A stretch of 64,000 nt of DNA, taken from NCBI RefSeq assembly GCF_026627445.1, contig NZ_JAPNLJ010000008.1, forward strand, positions 1 to 64,000, given 5' to 3'. The stretch is from Streptomyces sp. H27-H1 (GTDB lineage: Bacteria; Actinomycetota; Actinomycetes; Streptomycetales; Streptomycetaceae). Position numbers and translations under genes: made by a program. Positions 53,181 to 62,659 of this stretch are shown here, piece after piece (positions within the stretch are counted from its first letter, which is position 1; each line of letters begins with the position of its first letter). Under the pieces are notes generated by a model. The model did no database searches. It saw only the letters and a program-made list of their open reading frames with translations, and was not told the origin of the DNA.

Positions 53181-54104
53181 GTGGCAGCACCCCTCACTCG
53201 TTCCGCGCGCGACGCCGCGCACCGGCCAGGCCAGGGCCGGGCGGTGGTCACCTTCCTCGGTCCCTTCTTCCTGCTCTTCACCGCCGTGCTGATCCTCCCC
53301 GTCGGGTACGCGCTGTGGATGAGCCTCTTCTCGGAACGCTCCTCAGGGCTGGGATTCGGCGGCACCGAGCGGGTCTTCAGCGGTCTCGGGAACTACACCA
53401 AGGCCCTCGCGGACCACGGCTTCAGCTCCTCGTTCCTGCACGTGGCCGCGTACTGCGCCCTCTACATCCCCGTGATGATCGGCGCCGCACTCGCCCTGGC
53501 CCTGCTCGTCGACTCGGCGGCGGCCAAGGCCAAGCGCCTCGTCCAGTTCGCCGTCTTCATGCCGCACGCGGTGCCCGGACTGATCGCGGCGATCATCTGG
53601 ATCTATCTCTACACCCCCGGCCTGAGCCCGGTCGTGGACTGGATCGAAGGCGCCGGCGGCCACTGGGACTTCTTCGCCCCGGGCAGCGTCCTGCCCTCCC
53701 TGGTGAACGTGGCGGCCTGGCAGTGGATCGGCTACAACATGATCATCTTCTTCGCGGCCCTGCAAGCGGTGCCCCGGGAGGTCATCGAAGCGGGCGTCAT
53801 GGACGGCGCCGGGGAACTGCGCATCGCGCTGCGCATCAAACTCCCGATGATCCGCTCCGCCGTCTTCCTCACCCTCCTCTTCACTTGCGTCGGAGTCGTC
53901 CAGATCTTCAGCGAGCCGATGCTCCTCTCGCAGCGGTCCGGCTCGATGGGGTCCGACTGGTCTCCGATGATGTTCATCTACAAGGCGGCCTTCGAACGGC
54001 ACGACTACGGCCTCGCCTCCGCCGCTTCGCTGCTCATGGCCCTCGTCGCCGGCACCCTCTCCTACGTCGTCACCCGGATCGGAAAGCGAGGTGGCTCGGA
54101 ATGA
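53181..54104 (+). CDS. CUT1 ABC transporter permease (MalF/UgpA type)
   Basis: A 307-residue permease with six helices (first at residues 22-45). The EAA loop reads EAGVMDGAGELRIALRIKLP (about residues 200-219), the coupling site for the ATPase, and FYxxxFE-type C-terminal IYKAAFERHDYGLASAAS is also typical. It pairs with the next permease. GTG at 53181 with AAGGAG upstream; stop overlaps the next start (ATGA). Confidence 0.93.
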   Translation: MAAPLTRSARDAAHRPGQGRAVVTFLGPFFLLFTAVLILPVGYALWMSLFSERSSGLGFGGTERVFSGLGNYTKALADHGFSSSFLHVAAYCALYIPVMIGAALALALLVDSAAAKAKRLVQFAVFMPHAVPGLIAAIIWIYLYTPGLSPVVDWIEGAGGHWDFFAPGSVLPSLVNVAAWQWIGYNMIIFFAALQAVPREVIEAGVMDGAGELRIALRIKLPMIRSAVFLTLLFTCVGVVQIFSEPMLLSQRSGSMGSDWSPMMFIYKAAFERHDYGLASAASLLMALVAGTLSYVVTRIGKRGGSE

Positions 54105-55102
54105 ACACCCGGACAGTCCCCCCGACCTCGTCCGCCACGCCCGAACCCGGCCGCGAGGCCCCCGGCGTCGGCGCCGGCGTCCCACCGGGGCGGCTCCCCG
54201 GTGCCGGATCCGACGCCACTTCCGTCGCTTCCACTGCTTCCGCCGCGCGGCCCTGGCGGCGCCGGAGCGGGACGGCGGCATCCAAGGTCGCGGTCAACGC
54301 CGTGCTCCTGGTCGCGGTCCTCTACACCCTCATGCCGCTGACCTGGCTGCTGATCGCGGCCACCAAGAACCACGCGGACCTCTTCGGGACGCCCGGCTTC
54401 GGCTTCGGAGAGTTCCACCTCTTCGACAACCTCCGGGCCGTGTTCACCTACGACGACGGCATCTTCGTCCGCTGGCTGCTCAACAGCCTCCTCTACTCCG
54501 TCCTCGGATCACTGGCGTCCTCGCTGATCAGCGTCGCCGCCGGATACTGCTTCGACAAGTACGAGTTCCGCGGCAAGGGCCCCCTCTTCGGCCTCATCCT
54601 GGCCGGCACCCTCGTACCGGGCGTCGTCATCACCCTCCCGCAGTACCTGCTCGCCTCCGAGGCCGGCCTCGTCAACACCTACTGGGCGATCCTCCTTCCG
54701 GCGCTCGTGAACCCCTTCGGCGTGTACCTGGCCAGGGTCTTCTCCGAGGGCTACGTACCCGGCGAGGTGCTGGAGGCCGCGCGCATCGACGGGGCGAGCG
54801 AGATGCGCGTCTTCCGGTCGGTAGCGCTGCCGATGCTCATGCCCGGCTTCATGACCCTCTTCCTCTTCTCCTTCACCGCCAGTTGGAACAACTTCTTCGG
54901 GCCGCTGGTCATGCTCAACGACCACCACCTGTACCCGGCGGTGCTCGGCATCTACAACTGGAACCAACTCGTCGTGCAAAACCCCGAGTTGTACTCGCTG
55001 GCCATCACCGGATCACTGGTCGCCGTCGTCCCGCTGGCCCTCGCCTTCATCGGCCTGCAGCGGTTCTGGCGTTCCGGCCTGTCGGCGGGAGCGGTGAAAT
55101 GA
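54101..55102 (+). CDS. CUT1 ABC transporter permease (MalG/UgpE type)
   Basis: A 333-residue permease. After a 50-residue Pro/Ala/Gly-rich cytoplasmic extension come six helices; the EAA loop is LEAARIDGASEMRVFRSVALP (about residues 227-247), with FTASWNNFFGPLVML after it as in MalG-type subunits. The ATG overlaps the upstream stop by 4 bp and its own stop overlaps the dehydrogenase start, so the operon is translationally linked. The long N-terminal extension is unusual for MalG-type proteins. Confidence 0.93.
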   Translation: MNTRTVPPTSSATPEPGREAPGVGAGVPPGRLPGAGSDATSVASTASAARPWRRRSGTAASKVAVNAVLLVAVLYTLMPLTWLLIAATKNHADLFGTPGFGFGEFHLFDNLRAVFTYDDGIFVRWLLNSLLYSVLGSLASSLISVAAGYCFDKYEFRGKGPLFGLILAGTLVPGVVITLPQYLLASEAGLVNTYWAILLPALVNPFGVYLARVFSEGYVPGEVLEAARIDGASEMRVFRSVALPMLMPGFMTLFLFSFTASWNNFFGPLVMLNDHHLYPAVLGIYNWNQLVVQNPELYSLAITGSLVAVVPLALAFIGLQRFWRSGLSAGAVK

Positions 55103-56145
55103 CCGACCAGCGCCTGGCCGACCCTCGCCTGCCCAGCCCCGTCCACAGGCCCCGCACCCTCCTCGTCATGGACCAGGAGACCAGGGCGGCCCTGCTCGAC
55201 GAGCCGCTCCTCGCCCGCCTCGGCGCCACCGCCCGTCTGGACCCCGCGCTCCTGGTGACCGATTTCGCCACGGCAGACCCCGCGCGACTGCGCGAAACCG
55301 AGGTCCTGCTGACCGGCTGGGGCTGCCCGCCCCTCACCGAGCGGACCCTCGGCCTGCTCCCGTCCCTGCGCGCGGTGGTGCACACCGCCGGATCGGTGAA
55401 GGGCCTGATGACGGAAGCGGCCTGGCGGCGCGGACTTTCCGTCACCAGCGCGGCCGAGGCCAACGCACGCCCCGTCGCCGAGTACACCGTCGCCGCGATC
55501 GTCTTCGCCAACAAGCGGGTCCTCGCCACCGCCCGGGCCTACCGCGAGGCCCGCACACAGCTCAACCCGCTCACGCTGTACCCCGGAATCGGCAACTACG
55601 GCAGGACCGTCGGCGTCATCGGCGCCTCGCGCATCGGCCGCCGGGTCATCGAGCTGCTGCGCTCCTACGACGCCCACGTGCTGGTCCACGACCCCTACCT
55701 GGACGGGGCCGAAGCCGAAGCCCTGGGGGTCGAGACCGTCCACCTGGACGAACTGATGGGCCGCAGCGACGTGGTGACCGTGCACGCGCCGCAGACCCCC
55801 GAGACCCGCCACATGCTCGACGCCGGCCGCCTCGCCCTCATGCGTGACGGGGCCACCCTCGTCAACACCGCCCGGGGATCGCTGGTCGACACGGAAGCAC
55901 TCACCGCCGAGCTGGTCTCCGGCCGGCTGCACGCCGTGCTCGACGTCACCCACCCCGACGTGCTGCCGGCCGGATCACCGCTCTACGACCTGCCGAACGT
56001 GCTGCTCACACCGCATGTCGCAGGCTCCCTCGGCAACGAGCTCGGACGCCTCGCGGCTTGCGCAGCGGAGGAGTTGGAGCGATACGCCGGAGGTCTCCCC
56101 TTCGCGTACGCCGTCCACCCGGCGAGCCTGGCCCGTTCGGCCTGA
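55099..56145 (+). CDS. D-2-hydroxyacid dehydrogenase family protein
   Basis: A 348-residue NAD(P)-dependent dehydrogenase. The Rossmann motif is VGVIGASRIGRRVIELL (about residue 177), the catalytic Arg is in VNTARGSLVD, the Glu follows in the next helix region and the His in LLTPHVAGS. It would oxidise or reduce a 2-hydroxy acid such as one from deoxysugar breakdown, but in this family the substrate is not readable. The ATG overlaps the permease stop by 4 bp, linking it functionally to sugar import; a role in catabolising a product of the fucosidase is an inference. Confidence 0.87.
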   Translation: MTDQRLADPRLPSPVHRPRTLLVMDQETRAALLDEPLLARLGATARLDPALLVTDFATADPARLRETEVLLTGWGCPPLTERTLGLLPSLRAVVHTAGSVKGLMTEAAWRRGLSVTSAAEANARPVAEYTVAAIVFANKRVLATARAYREARTQLNPLTLYPGIGNYGRTVGVIGASRIGRRVIELLRSYDAHVLVHDPYLDGAEAEALGVETVHLDELMGRSDVVTVHAPQTPETRHMLDAGRLALMRDGATLVNTARGSLVDTEALTAELVSGRLHAVLDVTHPDVLPAGSPLYDLPNVLLTPHVAGSLGNELGRLAACAAEELERYAGGLPFAYAVHPASLARSA

Positions 56146-56173
56146 GCGCCGCCGCCGAACCAGGAAGCCCACC

Positions 56174-57448
56174 ATGACGCCCGGTCAGCCCCCGGTTCCC
56201 CGCGCAGGTCCCGCCCGTCCCGCCGGCCTCCACGCTGCCCCGCTCGTGCCCACGCCGGGACAACTCGCCTGGCAGGAAGCCGGATTCGGGATCTTCCTGC
56301 ACTTCGGCATCAACACCTTCAATGGTGTCGAGTGGAGCGACGGGACCCTGGACCCGGCCACCTTCCTGCCCGCGCAGCTCGACGCGCGCCAGTGGGCACG
56401 TACCGCCGTCGAGGCCGGAGCGAAGTACGTCGTGCTGACCGCCAAGCATCACGACGGCTTCTGTCTCTGGCCGACCGCCACCACCGCCTACTCCGTCGCC
56501 TCCTCACCCTGGAAGGACGGGGCGGGCGATGTGGTCGCCGAGCTGGCCGAGGCCTGCGGGGAGGCGGGCCTCGGCCTCGGGCTGTACCTCTCGCCCTGGG
56601 ACCGCAACGCGGACCGCTACGGGGAGCCCGCCGGGTACGACGCCTTCTACGTCCGCCAGCTCACCGAACTCTGCACCCGCTACGGCCCGTTGTGCGAGCT
56701 GTGGTTCGACGGCGCGCGCTCCGAGGGGCGCACGTACGACTGGGACGCCGTCATGGCCGTGATCGACCGGCACCAGCCCGACGCCATGGTCTTCAACATG
56801 GGCCGCCCGACGATCCGCTGGATCGGCAACGAGGAGGGGCTCGCCACCGACCCCTGCCGCTACGTCACGCACACCACGGGCATCAGCCTGTACGACGACG
56901 GGACGACCGAGCTCGGCTCGGCCGCCTACCTGCCGCCCGAGTGCGATGTGCCCATCCGAGCCGACTGGTTCTGGCAGCCCGGGGACCGGGACACCCTCAA
57001 GAGCCGCGAGGAACTGCTGGACATCTGGTACTCCTCGGTGGGGCTGGGCGCCGGACTGCTCCTGGGCGTCCCGCCCGACCGGCGCGGCCTGATCGACGAC
57101 GCGGACCGGGCCCGACTCCTCGAATTCGCCGGAGAGTTGGCCCGCCGCCTGGGCGATCCGCACGCCGCCGTCCTCACCACCGACGGAGACGATCTCCTCG
57201 CGGACTTCGGCCGGCCCGTCCGCGTGGACCACCTGGAACTGCGCGAGGACCTCACGGCGGGCCAGCGCGCGGACGGCCACGAGGTCCGGGCGGACGGCCG
57301 GTTGATCGCCTGCGGCCATACGGTGGGGGTCCGGCGCGTCCACCGGGTCGAGCCCCTCACCGTGCGGGAACTGCGGATCCGGCTGACCGGGACCGGCGCC
57401 CGGCTGGCATCGGTGACGGCGGCCGGGCCACCGTCCGGCCCCGGCTGA
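56174..57448 (+). CDS. GH29 alpha-L-fucosidase, cytoplasmic
   Basis: A 424-residue glycoside hydrolase family 29 enzyme: FGIFLHFGINTFNGVEWS (about residues 38-55), AKHHDGFCLWPT, GLGLYLSPWDRN and the nucleophile in LWFDGA (Asp179). A WFWQPGD stretch is also typical. No signal peptide is present, so it works in the cytoplasm on imported fucosides. The C-terminal region after 350 is a beta domain. ATG at 56174 behind AGGAAG; longer frames upstream overlap the dehydrogenase. It is the last gene of the CUT1 operon, 28 bp after the dehydrogenase. Confidence 0.9.
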   Translation: MTPGQPPVPRAGPARPAGLHAAPLVPTPGQLAWQEAGFGIFLHFGINTFNGVEWSDGTLDPATFLPAQLDARQWARTAVEAGAKYVVLTAKHHDGFCLWPTATTAYSVASSPWKDGAGDVVAELAEACGEAGLGLGLYLSPWDRNADRYGEPAGYDAFYVRQLTELCTRYGPLCELWFDGARSEGRTYDWDAVMAVIDRHQPDAMVFNMGRPTIRWIGNEEGLATDPCRYVTHTTGISLYDDGTTELGSAAYLPPECDVPIRADWFWQPGDRDTLKSREELLDIWYSSVGLGAGLLLGVPPDRRGLIDDADRARLLEFAGELARRLGDPHAAVLTTDGDDLLADFGRPVRVDHLELREDLTAGQRADGHEVRADGRLIACGHTVGVRRVHRVEPLTVRELRIRLTGTGARLASVTAAGPPSGPG

Positions 57449-57495
57449 CCGGCCGGCGCACCCCAGGCCGCAGGGCCCGCCCCGGCTCTCCGGGC

Positions 57496-58563
57496 TCAGG
57501 GCGCGCCGGCTCCCGTCACCGCCACCGGCGAGGACCCGCCCGCGACCAGCATCCGGGGCGCTCCGGTGCCGTCCGCGGGGACGCTCCAGACGTCGCTCGC
57601 GCGCCCGTCGCCACCCGGCAGGGCGTAGGCGACCGTCCCGTCGTCCGTCCAGGCCGCCTGGTCGTCCACGCCGCGCGTCTCGGCGAGCGGGGTCTCCTTC
57701 ATGGTCCGCAGGTCCAGGACGTACAGCCGCCAGGGGGCGGCCGGGTCGTCGGACACCTTCTTCTTGAAGGCGACCCGGGTGTTGTCCGGCGACAGGGAGG
57801 GGCATTCGACGTTCTCCCGCAGGGCCTTCGCCGACCAGTCGTCCATGTTCCCCTCGACGAGGTACGTACGCCCCTTGGTGGAAACGGTCGCGTAGAAGCG
57901 GCTGTCGTCGCGGGCGAAGCTCACGCCCCAGTAGTTGACGTCGGGGGAGTGGTGGCGGACGCCGTCGATGGTGAGCGGAATCTCCTCCAGGGACTTCACC
58001 AGGTACCCGGTGCGCAGGTCCAGGACGGCCGTCCGGGTGGAGAACCCGGTGGCCGAGTACGAGTCCCCGGTGGCGAACACCGTCCAGGCGAGCATCTGCC
58101 CGGACGCGGACACCCGGGCCCGCGTCGGAACGCCCGGCACGATCGTCCGGCGCACCTCGCGCAGCTTCTGGTCGAGGACGACGGCGTACGTCTTCGGCAG
58201 CACCCCCGGCTCGGCACGCAGGCACAGGGCGGTGCCCCCGGCGGCGTGGAACCGGTCGCAGGCGGGGCCGCCCGTGGTGCGGCCGGCTCCGTCCTCCGCC
58301 CGGGGCAGGGGCTGGTGCGCCACCCGTCCCGTGGCCGTGTCCCGGAAGTACAGGGCGGGACCGTCGAGGGTGAAGGAGGCGTCGGCGGCGCCCTGTCGGC
58401 CGCCCGGCCGGTGCCCCGCGTACAGGGCGTACCCGGCGGCGGACCCGGCGAGGAGGACGACCGCGACCGCGGTGACGGCGGTACGGGCCCTGGCGCCGAG
58501 CCGCCGTGCGGGCGTGGGCGTCGGCGGGGGCGGGGCCGTCCGCCCGGGGAGGCTGGTGGTCAC
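57496..58563 (-). CDS. TolB/WD40-like membrane-anchored protein
   Basis: A 355-residue protein: cytoplasmic Pro-rich start, one helix (ARTAVTAVAVVLLAGSAAGYALYA, about residues 28-50), then an extracytoplasmic propeller-like region with repeats such as CPSLSPDNTRVAFKKKVSDD, WRLYVLDLRTMKETPLAE and DDQAAWTDDGTVAYALPGGD. This resembles TolB-type propellers. No enzyme motif. GTG at 58563 behind AGAGGAG overlaps the MFS gene's stop (GTGA), so it is in the leftward operon. Function unknown; a cofactor for export or sensing is possible. Confidence 0.78.
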   Translation of the reverse strand: MTTSLPGRTAPPPPTPTPARRLGARARTAVTAVAVVLLAGSAAGYALYAGHRPGGRQGAADASFTLDGPALYFRDTATGRVAHQPLPRAEDGAGRTTGGPACDRFHAAGGTALCLRAEPGVLPKTYAVVLDQKLREVRRTIVPGVPTRARVSASGQMLAWTVFATGDSYSATGFSTRTAVLDLRTGYLVKSLEEIPLTIDGVRHHSPDVNYWGVSFARDDSRFYATVSTKGRTYLVEGNMDDWSAKALRENVECPSLSPDNTRVAFKKKVSDDPAAPWRLYVLDLRTMKETPLAETRGVDDQAAWTDDGTVAYALPGGDGRASDVWSVPADGTGAPRMLVAGGSSPVAVTGAGAP

Positions 58564-59876
58564 GGGGTGCTCCTCTGACTGGTGGGGGATGGCTCCGGCT
58601 CCGGGGCGGCGGCCGGAGCGGCAGGCTCGCGCGGCAGCAGCGCCCAGCCGCCCGCCAGCGCGGCGAGCAGCATCGCGGTGGCCGCCCACAGTGCGGGCCG
58701 CGGCCCCCACACCGTCCACGCGGCGCCGAAGCCGGCCGCGGCGAGCATCCGGGCCAGGGCCTGGCCGGTCTGGAGCAGGGCCAGTCCGCCTGCCTTGCCC
58801 CCGGCGGGCAGGACCGGCGCGGCGAGGGCCATCAGTACCCCGTCGGTGGCCGCGTAGAACACCCCGAGCAGGGCGAGTACGGCCGCGAGGAGGACCGGGG
58901 CCGGCCCGTCGGCCGGGGAGAGCAGGACGAGGTAGGCGCCGAGCAGGGCGAGGTGCCCGTAGAGGAACGGCAGCCGGCGCCCGATCCGGTCGGCGATCCG
59001 GCCCACCGGGACGGCGAGGAGCAGATAGCCCGCCGCCGCGCCGAGCGGCAGCAGCGGGAACCAGCCGGTGTCCAGGCCCAGTCGGCGCTGGAGCAGCAGG
59101 TAGACGAAGGCGTCGCCGATGGTGGCGGCGCCGAGCAGGGCGGCCGCCCAGAGGATCCGCCGGAAGGAGGGGTCGCGCAGTGCCCCGAACGCCTTTCCCC
59201 GAGCCGGAGCCGGAGCCGGAGCCGGGCCGGGCGTCGGTGCCGGGCGGTGCTGTCCGGGAACGTACAGGACCAGGAGCAGCACGCCGAGCAGGCCGGCGCA
59301 GAAGCTGGCGACGAACACCGCGTCGTACGCTCCGGCGGTCGCCCAGAGCAGGGCGAAGGCGGCGAGCGGGCCGAGCAGGGCGCCGGTGGTGTCCATGGCC
59401 CGGTGCACGCCGAACGACCGGCCGAGCTCGTCGGGAGGGCTGTTGAGGGTGATCAGGGCGTCGCGGGGCGCCGTACGGATGCCCTTGCCGATCCGGTCGG
59501 CGGCCAGGGCCGCGGCGATCCCGCCGGTGGCGCCGCCGGCGAGCAGCAGGCCGAGCCGGGAGCAGGCGGAGACGGCGTAGCCGATCCCCGCGACGTGCTT
59601 GTACCGGTGGCCGCGGTCGGCGAGGTGCCCGCCGAGCAGTCGTACGAGCGCGGTACCTCCTCCCATCAGGCCGTCGAGGAAGCCGAATTGGAGGGGTGAG
59701 AGGCCGAGTCCGAGGACGAGGTAGAGCGGCAGTACCGCGCTGACCATCTCGGAGGAGACATCGGTGACGAGGCTGACCGTTCCGAGCGCCAGGACGGCGG
59801 CGGGGACGCGCCGGCCCGCCCCTCCAATGGGGGGCGGGGCCGGAGCGACCCGGCGGCCTGTGGTGGCCAGGTACAT
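58560..59876 (-). CDS. MFS transporter
   Basis: A 438-residue 12-helix major facilitator. After 25 N-terminal residues come VSLVTDVSSEMVSAVLPLYL (helix 1), DGLMGGGTALVRLLGGHLADRG (motif A-like), and RIGKGIRTAPRDALI in the loop of the first half, as seen in YajR/UniProt-type drug efflux-like members; a Pro/Ala loop divides the halves. Substrate unknown. The ATG overlaps the upstream stop (TGATG) and its stop overlaps the next start, so metallophosphoesterase, MFS and TolB-like proteins are one transcript. Confidence 0.87.
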   Translation of the reverse strand: MYLATTGRRVAPAPPPIGGAGRRVPAAVLALGTVSLVTDVSSEMVSAVLPLYLVLGLGLSPLQFGFLDGLMGGGTALVRLLGGHLADRGHRYKHVAGIGYAVSACSRLGLLLAGGATGGIAAALAADRIGKGIRTAPRDALITLNSPPDELGRSFGVHRAMDTTGALLGPLAAFALLWATAGAYDAVFVASFCAGLLGVLLLVLYVPGQHRPAPTPGPAPAPAPARGKAFGALRDPSFRRILWAAALLGAATIGDAFVYLLLQRRLGLDTGWFPLLPLGAAAGYLLLAVPVGRIADRIGRRLPFLYGHLALLGAYLVLLSPADGPAPVLLAAVLALLGVFYAATDGVLMALAAPVLPAGGKAGGLALLQTGQALARMLAAAGFGAAWTVWGPRPALWAATAMLLAALAGGWALLPREPAAPAAAPEPEPSPTSQRSTP

Positions 59877-61225
59877 CAGTGGCAGGTGTACTTCGGGCTG
59901 GTGTCCTTGGTCTTCCCGTCGGCGGCGACGTAGGTCCAGCTGTAGTCGGAGTCGGTGAAGTCCAGCTTCAGGACGCCGTATTCACCGCTGATCCGCTTCT
60001 GGCTGTTGGGCTGGACGTTCTCGATGTCGTACGGCTCGGCGCCGCCCATGCCGCCGACGATCTCGGTGATCCCGTCGGCGGTGGCCTTCCCGGAGGGGTC
60101 CTGCGGGGCGAAGCGCTCGTAGTGGTGGTCGTGCCCGCCCAGGACGAGATCGGCCTTGGCCCCGTACAGGATGTTCCATACGGGCTTGCTGACCGGGTCG
60201 TTGCCGTGGCCGCCGGAGGAGTACAGCGGGTGGTGCCAGTAGGCGGCGATGCAGCCCTTGGCGTTGGCGGCGAGGTCGGCCTTGAGCCAGTCGATCTGGG
60301 CCTTCTGGTCGAAGGAGTTGGAGTCGAGGGCGATGAAGTGCCAGTTGCCCTCGTCGAAGCTGTAGTAGCTCTTGCCCTGGGGGTAGGCGACGGCCCCGAA
60401 GTACGCCTTGTAGCCGGCGAGGGCTCCGGCCGGGTCGTAGGTCTCGTGGTTGCCCGGCACCGGGTGCGTCTTGTTCTTGAACGCGCCCCAGGAGGTGTCG
60501 TAGTAGGCCCGGTAGTCGGAGATCCGGGCGTCGTCGTACTGGTTGTCACCCATCGTCAGATAGAACTTCGGGTTGATCTTCTGGGCCTGCGCGGCGGTCT
60601 TGGGGTGGGCGCAGGAGCTGTCCGAGGCGGTGCACTGGGCGGCGATGTCTCCGGCGGCGACCACGGTGAAGGCGCCGGTCTGGGGCGGCGTCCCCCCGTC
60701 GAGGGTGCCGTACACGTCGACCTCGTACAGGGAGTACCCGTAGGTGGTGCCGCGGGCGGTTCCGTAGACGCGCAGGTAGCGGCCCTTGCCGGAGAGGCCG
60801 GTCCAGTCGTCGGTGCCGCCGTTCCCGGCCGTCTCGTTGGCGAGCCGGGTCCAGGTGGCGCCGTCGGGGGAGATCTCGACCCGGTACACCTTGGCGTACG
60901 CGGCCTCCCAACTCAGGTTCACTCGAGTTACGTTGGCGTTCGCGCCGAGGTCGACGCGGATCCACTGCGGGTCCTTGCCCTCGGCGCTGGCCCACCGGGT
61001 GGTGGAGCTGCCGTCGAAGGCGTTCTGCGCACCGAGGCTGGAACTCTCGCTGGAGGAAGCGGTGGCGGCCTTGCCGCGCGAGATGAGGGGATCGACGGCG
61101 GCGCCGGCCCGCTCGGGATAGGCGAGCAACAGCCCGCCGACGAGGAGGAGTACGGCGGCGATGACCACGCCCACGGTGCGGCGTGATGCGGATGCATGAG
61201 GTGTGCTTGGGGTGTTCAGGCGCAT
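59876..61225 (-). CDS. Secreted discoidin-domain metallophosphoesterase
   Basis: A 449-residue exported enzyme: signal peptide to about residue 38 (AGAAV), then an F5/8 type C (discoidin) carbohydrate-binding domain (SESSSLGAQNAFDGSSTTRW ... KVYRVEISPDGATWTRL), then a calcineurin-like phosphatase: AAGDIA, MGDNQYDD, PGNHE, AYWHHPLY and GGHDHHYERF, all metal-binding motifs. It resembles purple acid phosphatase-like Streptomyces proteins scavenging phosphate or cleaving nucleotide/phosphodiester. AGGGAG precedes the ATG at 61225. First gene of the leftward operon. Confidence 0.9.
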   Translation of the reverse strand: MRLNTPSTPHASASRRTVGVVIAAVLLLVGGLLLAYPERAGAAVDPLISRGKAATASSSESSSLGAQNAFDGSSTTRWASAEGKDPQWIRVDLGANANVTRVNLSWEAAYAKVYRVEISPDGATWTRLANETAGNGGTDDWTGLSGKGRYLRVYGTARGTTYGYSLYEVDVYGTLDGGTPPQTGAFTVVAAGDIAAQCTASDSSCAHPKTAAQAQKINPKFYLTMGDNQYDDARISDYRAYYDTSWGAFKNKTHPVPGNHETYDPAGALAGYKAYFGAVAYPQGKSYYSFDEGNWHFIALDSNSFDQKAQIDWLKADLAANAKGCIAAYWHHPLYSSGGHGNDPVSKPVWNILYGAKADLVLGGHDHHYERFAPQDPSGKATADGITEIVGGMGGAEPYDIENVQPNSQKRISGEYGVLKLDFTDSDYSWTYVAADGKTKDTSPKYTCH

Positions 61226-61278
61226 TCCTGACTCCCTGGCCTTGTGGGTGGCGAGAGCTGGCACCGGTACGAGACCCT

Positions 61279-61308
61279 CCGGCCCTGCCCGGGTGCGGGC
61301 AGGGCCGG
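61279..61308 (-). terminator. Terminator downstream of the secreted lipoprotein gene
   Basis: CCGGCCCTGCCCG (61279-61291) pairs perfectly with 61296-61308, a 13-bp stem with a GGTG loop. It lies 178 bp after the stop of the leftward lipoprotein gene and before the metallophosphoesterase start, so it separates the transcripts. Confidence 0.8.
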
Positions 61309-61405
61309 GCGTGGTCACAGCGGCCGGGTCAGAGCTCTCGCTGAGCGCGTCATGCCCACGGGGATGGGCACCGCGCCGGGCCGCCGAAGCGGGATGCTAG
61401 CAAAC

Positions 61406-61418
61406 AGGAAACTTTCCT
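61406..61418. promoter_or_regulatory. Palindrome AGGAAACTTTCCT upstream of the metallophosphoesterase
   Basis: An odd-centred 13-bp perfect palindrome in an AT-rich island, 181 bp from the start of the phosphatase gene and 67 bp after the lipoprotein stop. I recall similar AGGAAA-TTTCCT palindromes before Streptomyces genes for secreted, carbohydrate-binding enzymes, probably ROK-regulator sites, but cannot verify this. Confidence 0.5.
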
Positions 61419-61485
61419 ACCAGTCATTCGCGGGAGCCATTCGTGACAGCGGTTCACACGGGTCGTCCGCGCGGGGCCGCCGTGT

Positions 61486-62211
61486 TCAGGAGATCGCGTA
61501 CCACTGGCTGGCCCAGCCGGTGTTGATCGTGCTGATGGACTGCTCGGCGAGGTTCACGGCGGCCGGGAGGGAGGTCTGCCCCGTCAGGACGGTGCTGTAC
61601 CGCAGGTTCGGCGGGGTCAGGCCCGCGTTGACCGAGATCCCGGCGCCCGTGGCCTTGAGGGTGAGGGCGTTGGTGGCCCAGCTGCCGTTGAGGAGGAGGG
61701 CGACGAAGTACGTGCCGGGGGCTGCGACGAACGGCTTGGCGAGGGGCAGCGGCTTGGCTATCGCGTCAGTCATCAGCTGCGGGGAGACGTCCGCCGTGGA
61801 GGCGAGCAGGCTGCCGTGGGCGTCGTACACGCCGAGGTAGCAGTTGGCCAGTTGGGCGTTCGGGTCGATGCCGGCCAGCCCCAGCCAGACGTTGGACCAG
61901 GTGAGCTGCTCGCGCAGCACGACCCGGACCAGCGTGACCCGCCCGCCGACCCCGGCGGCGGACTGGGCGGTGACGTGCCCCGCGTCGTTCGGGTCCCCGG
62001 TCCAGGCCAGCAGATTCTGATCCTGCGGCCGGGGCCCCTCGTACCCCGCGCCGCCGGGCACCGGAGTGGGAGCCGCCGCCGACGGGGGAGCGGTGGACCC
62101 GGCCCCCTTCCCGGGTGTGCTCCCACCGGACGCGGAGCAGCCGGCGAGGGCGAGCGCCGCCGCGAGCGCGGCGGCGAGGCCCGTCGAGGCGGTGGTGGTA
62201 CGGGTGCGCAT
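61486..62211 (-). CDS. Secreted lipoprotein of unknown function
   Basis: A 241-residue lipoprotein: signal with lipobox LALAGCSAS (Cys25), a Gly/Ser/Pro linker to about residue 55, then a beta-rich domain (RVTLVRVVLREQLTWSNVWL, CYLGVYDAHGSLLAST, PGTYFVALLLNGSWATN). The repeating strands and the LVRVVLREQLTW start resemble exosporium or carbohydrate-binding folds, but I do not recognise a family. GGGGGG lies just before the ATG. Likely anchored outside the membrane. Confidence 0.68.
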   Translation of the reverse strand: MRTRTTTASTGLAAALAAALALAGCSASGGSTPGKGAGSTAPPSAAAPTPVPGGAGYEGPRPQDQNLLAWTGDPNDAGHVTAQSAAGVGGRVTLVRVVLREQLTWSNVWLGLAGIDPNAQLANCYLGVYDAHGSLLASTADVSPQLMTDAIAKPLPLAKPFVAAPGTYFVALLLNGSWATNALTLKATGAGISVNAGLTPPNLRYSTVLTGQTSLPAAVNLAEQSISTINTGWASQWYAIS

Positions 62212-62620
<409 letters not shown>

Positions 62621-62659
62621 GCGCCTGCTGCCGGCTGAGTGCCTGCTCCGGCCGAGCGC

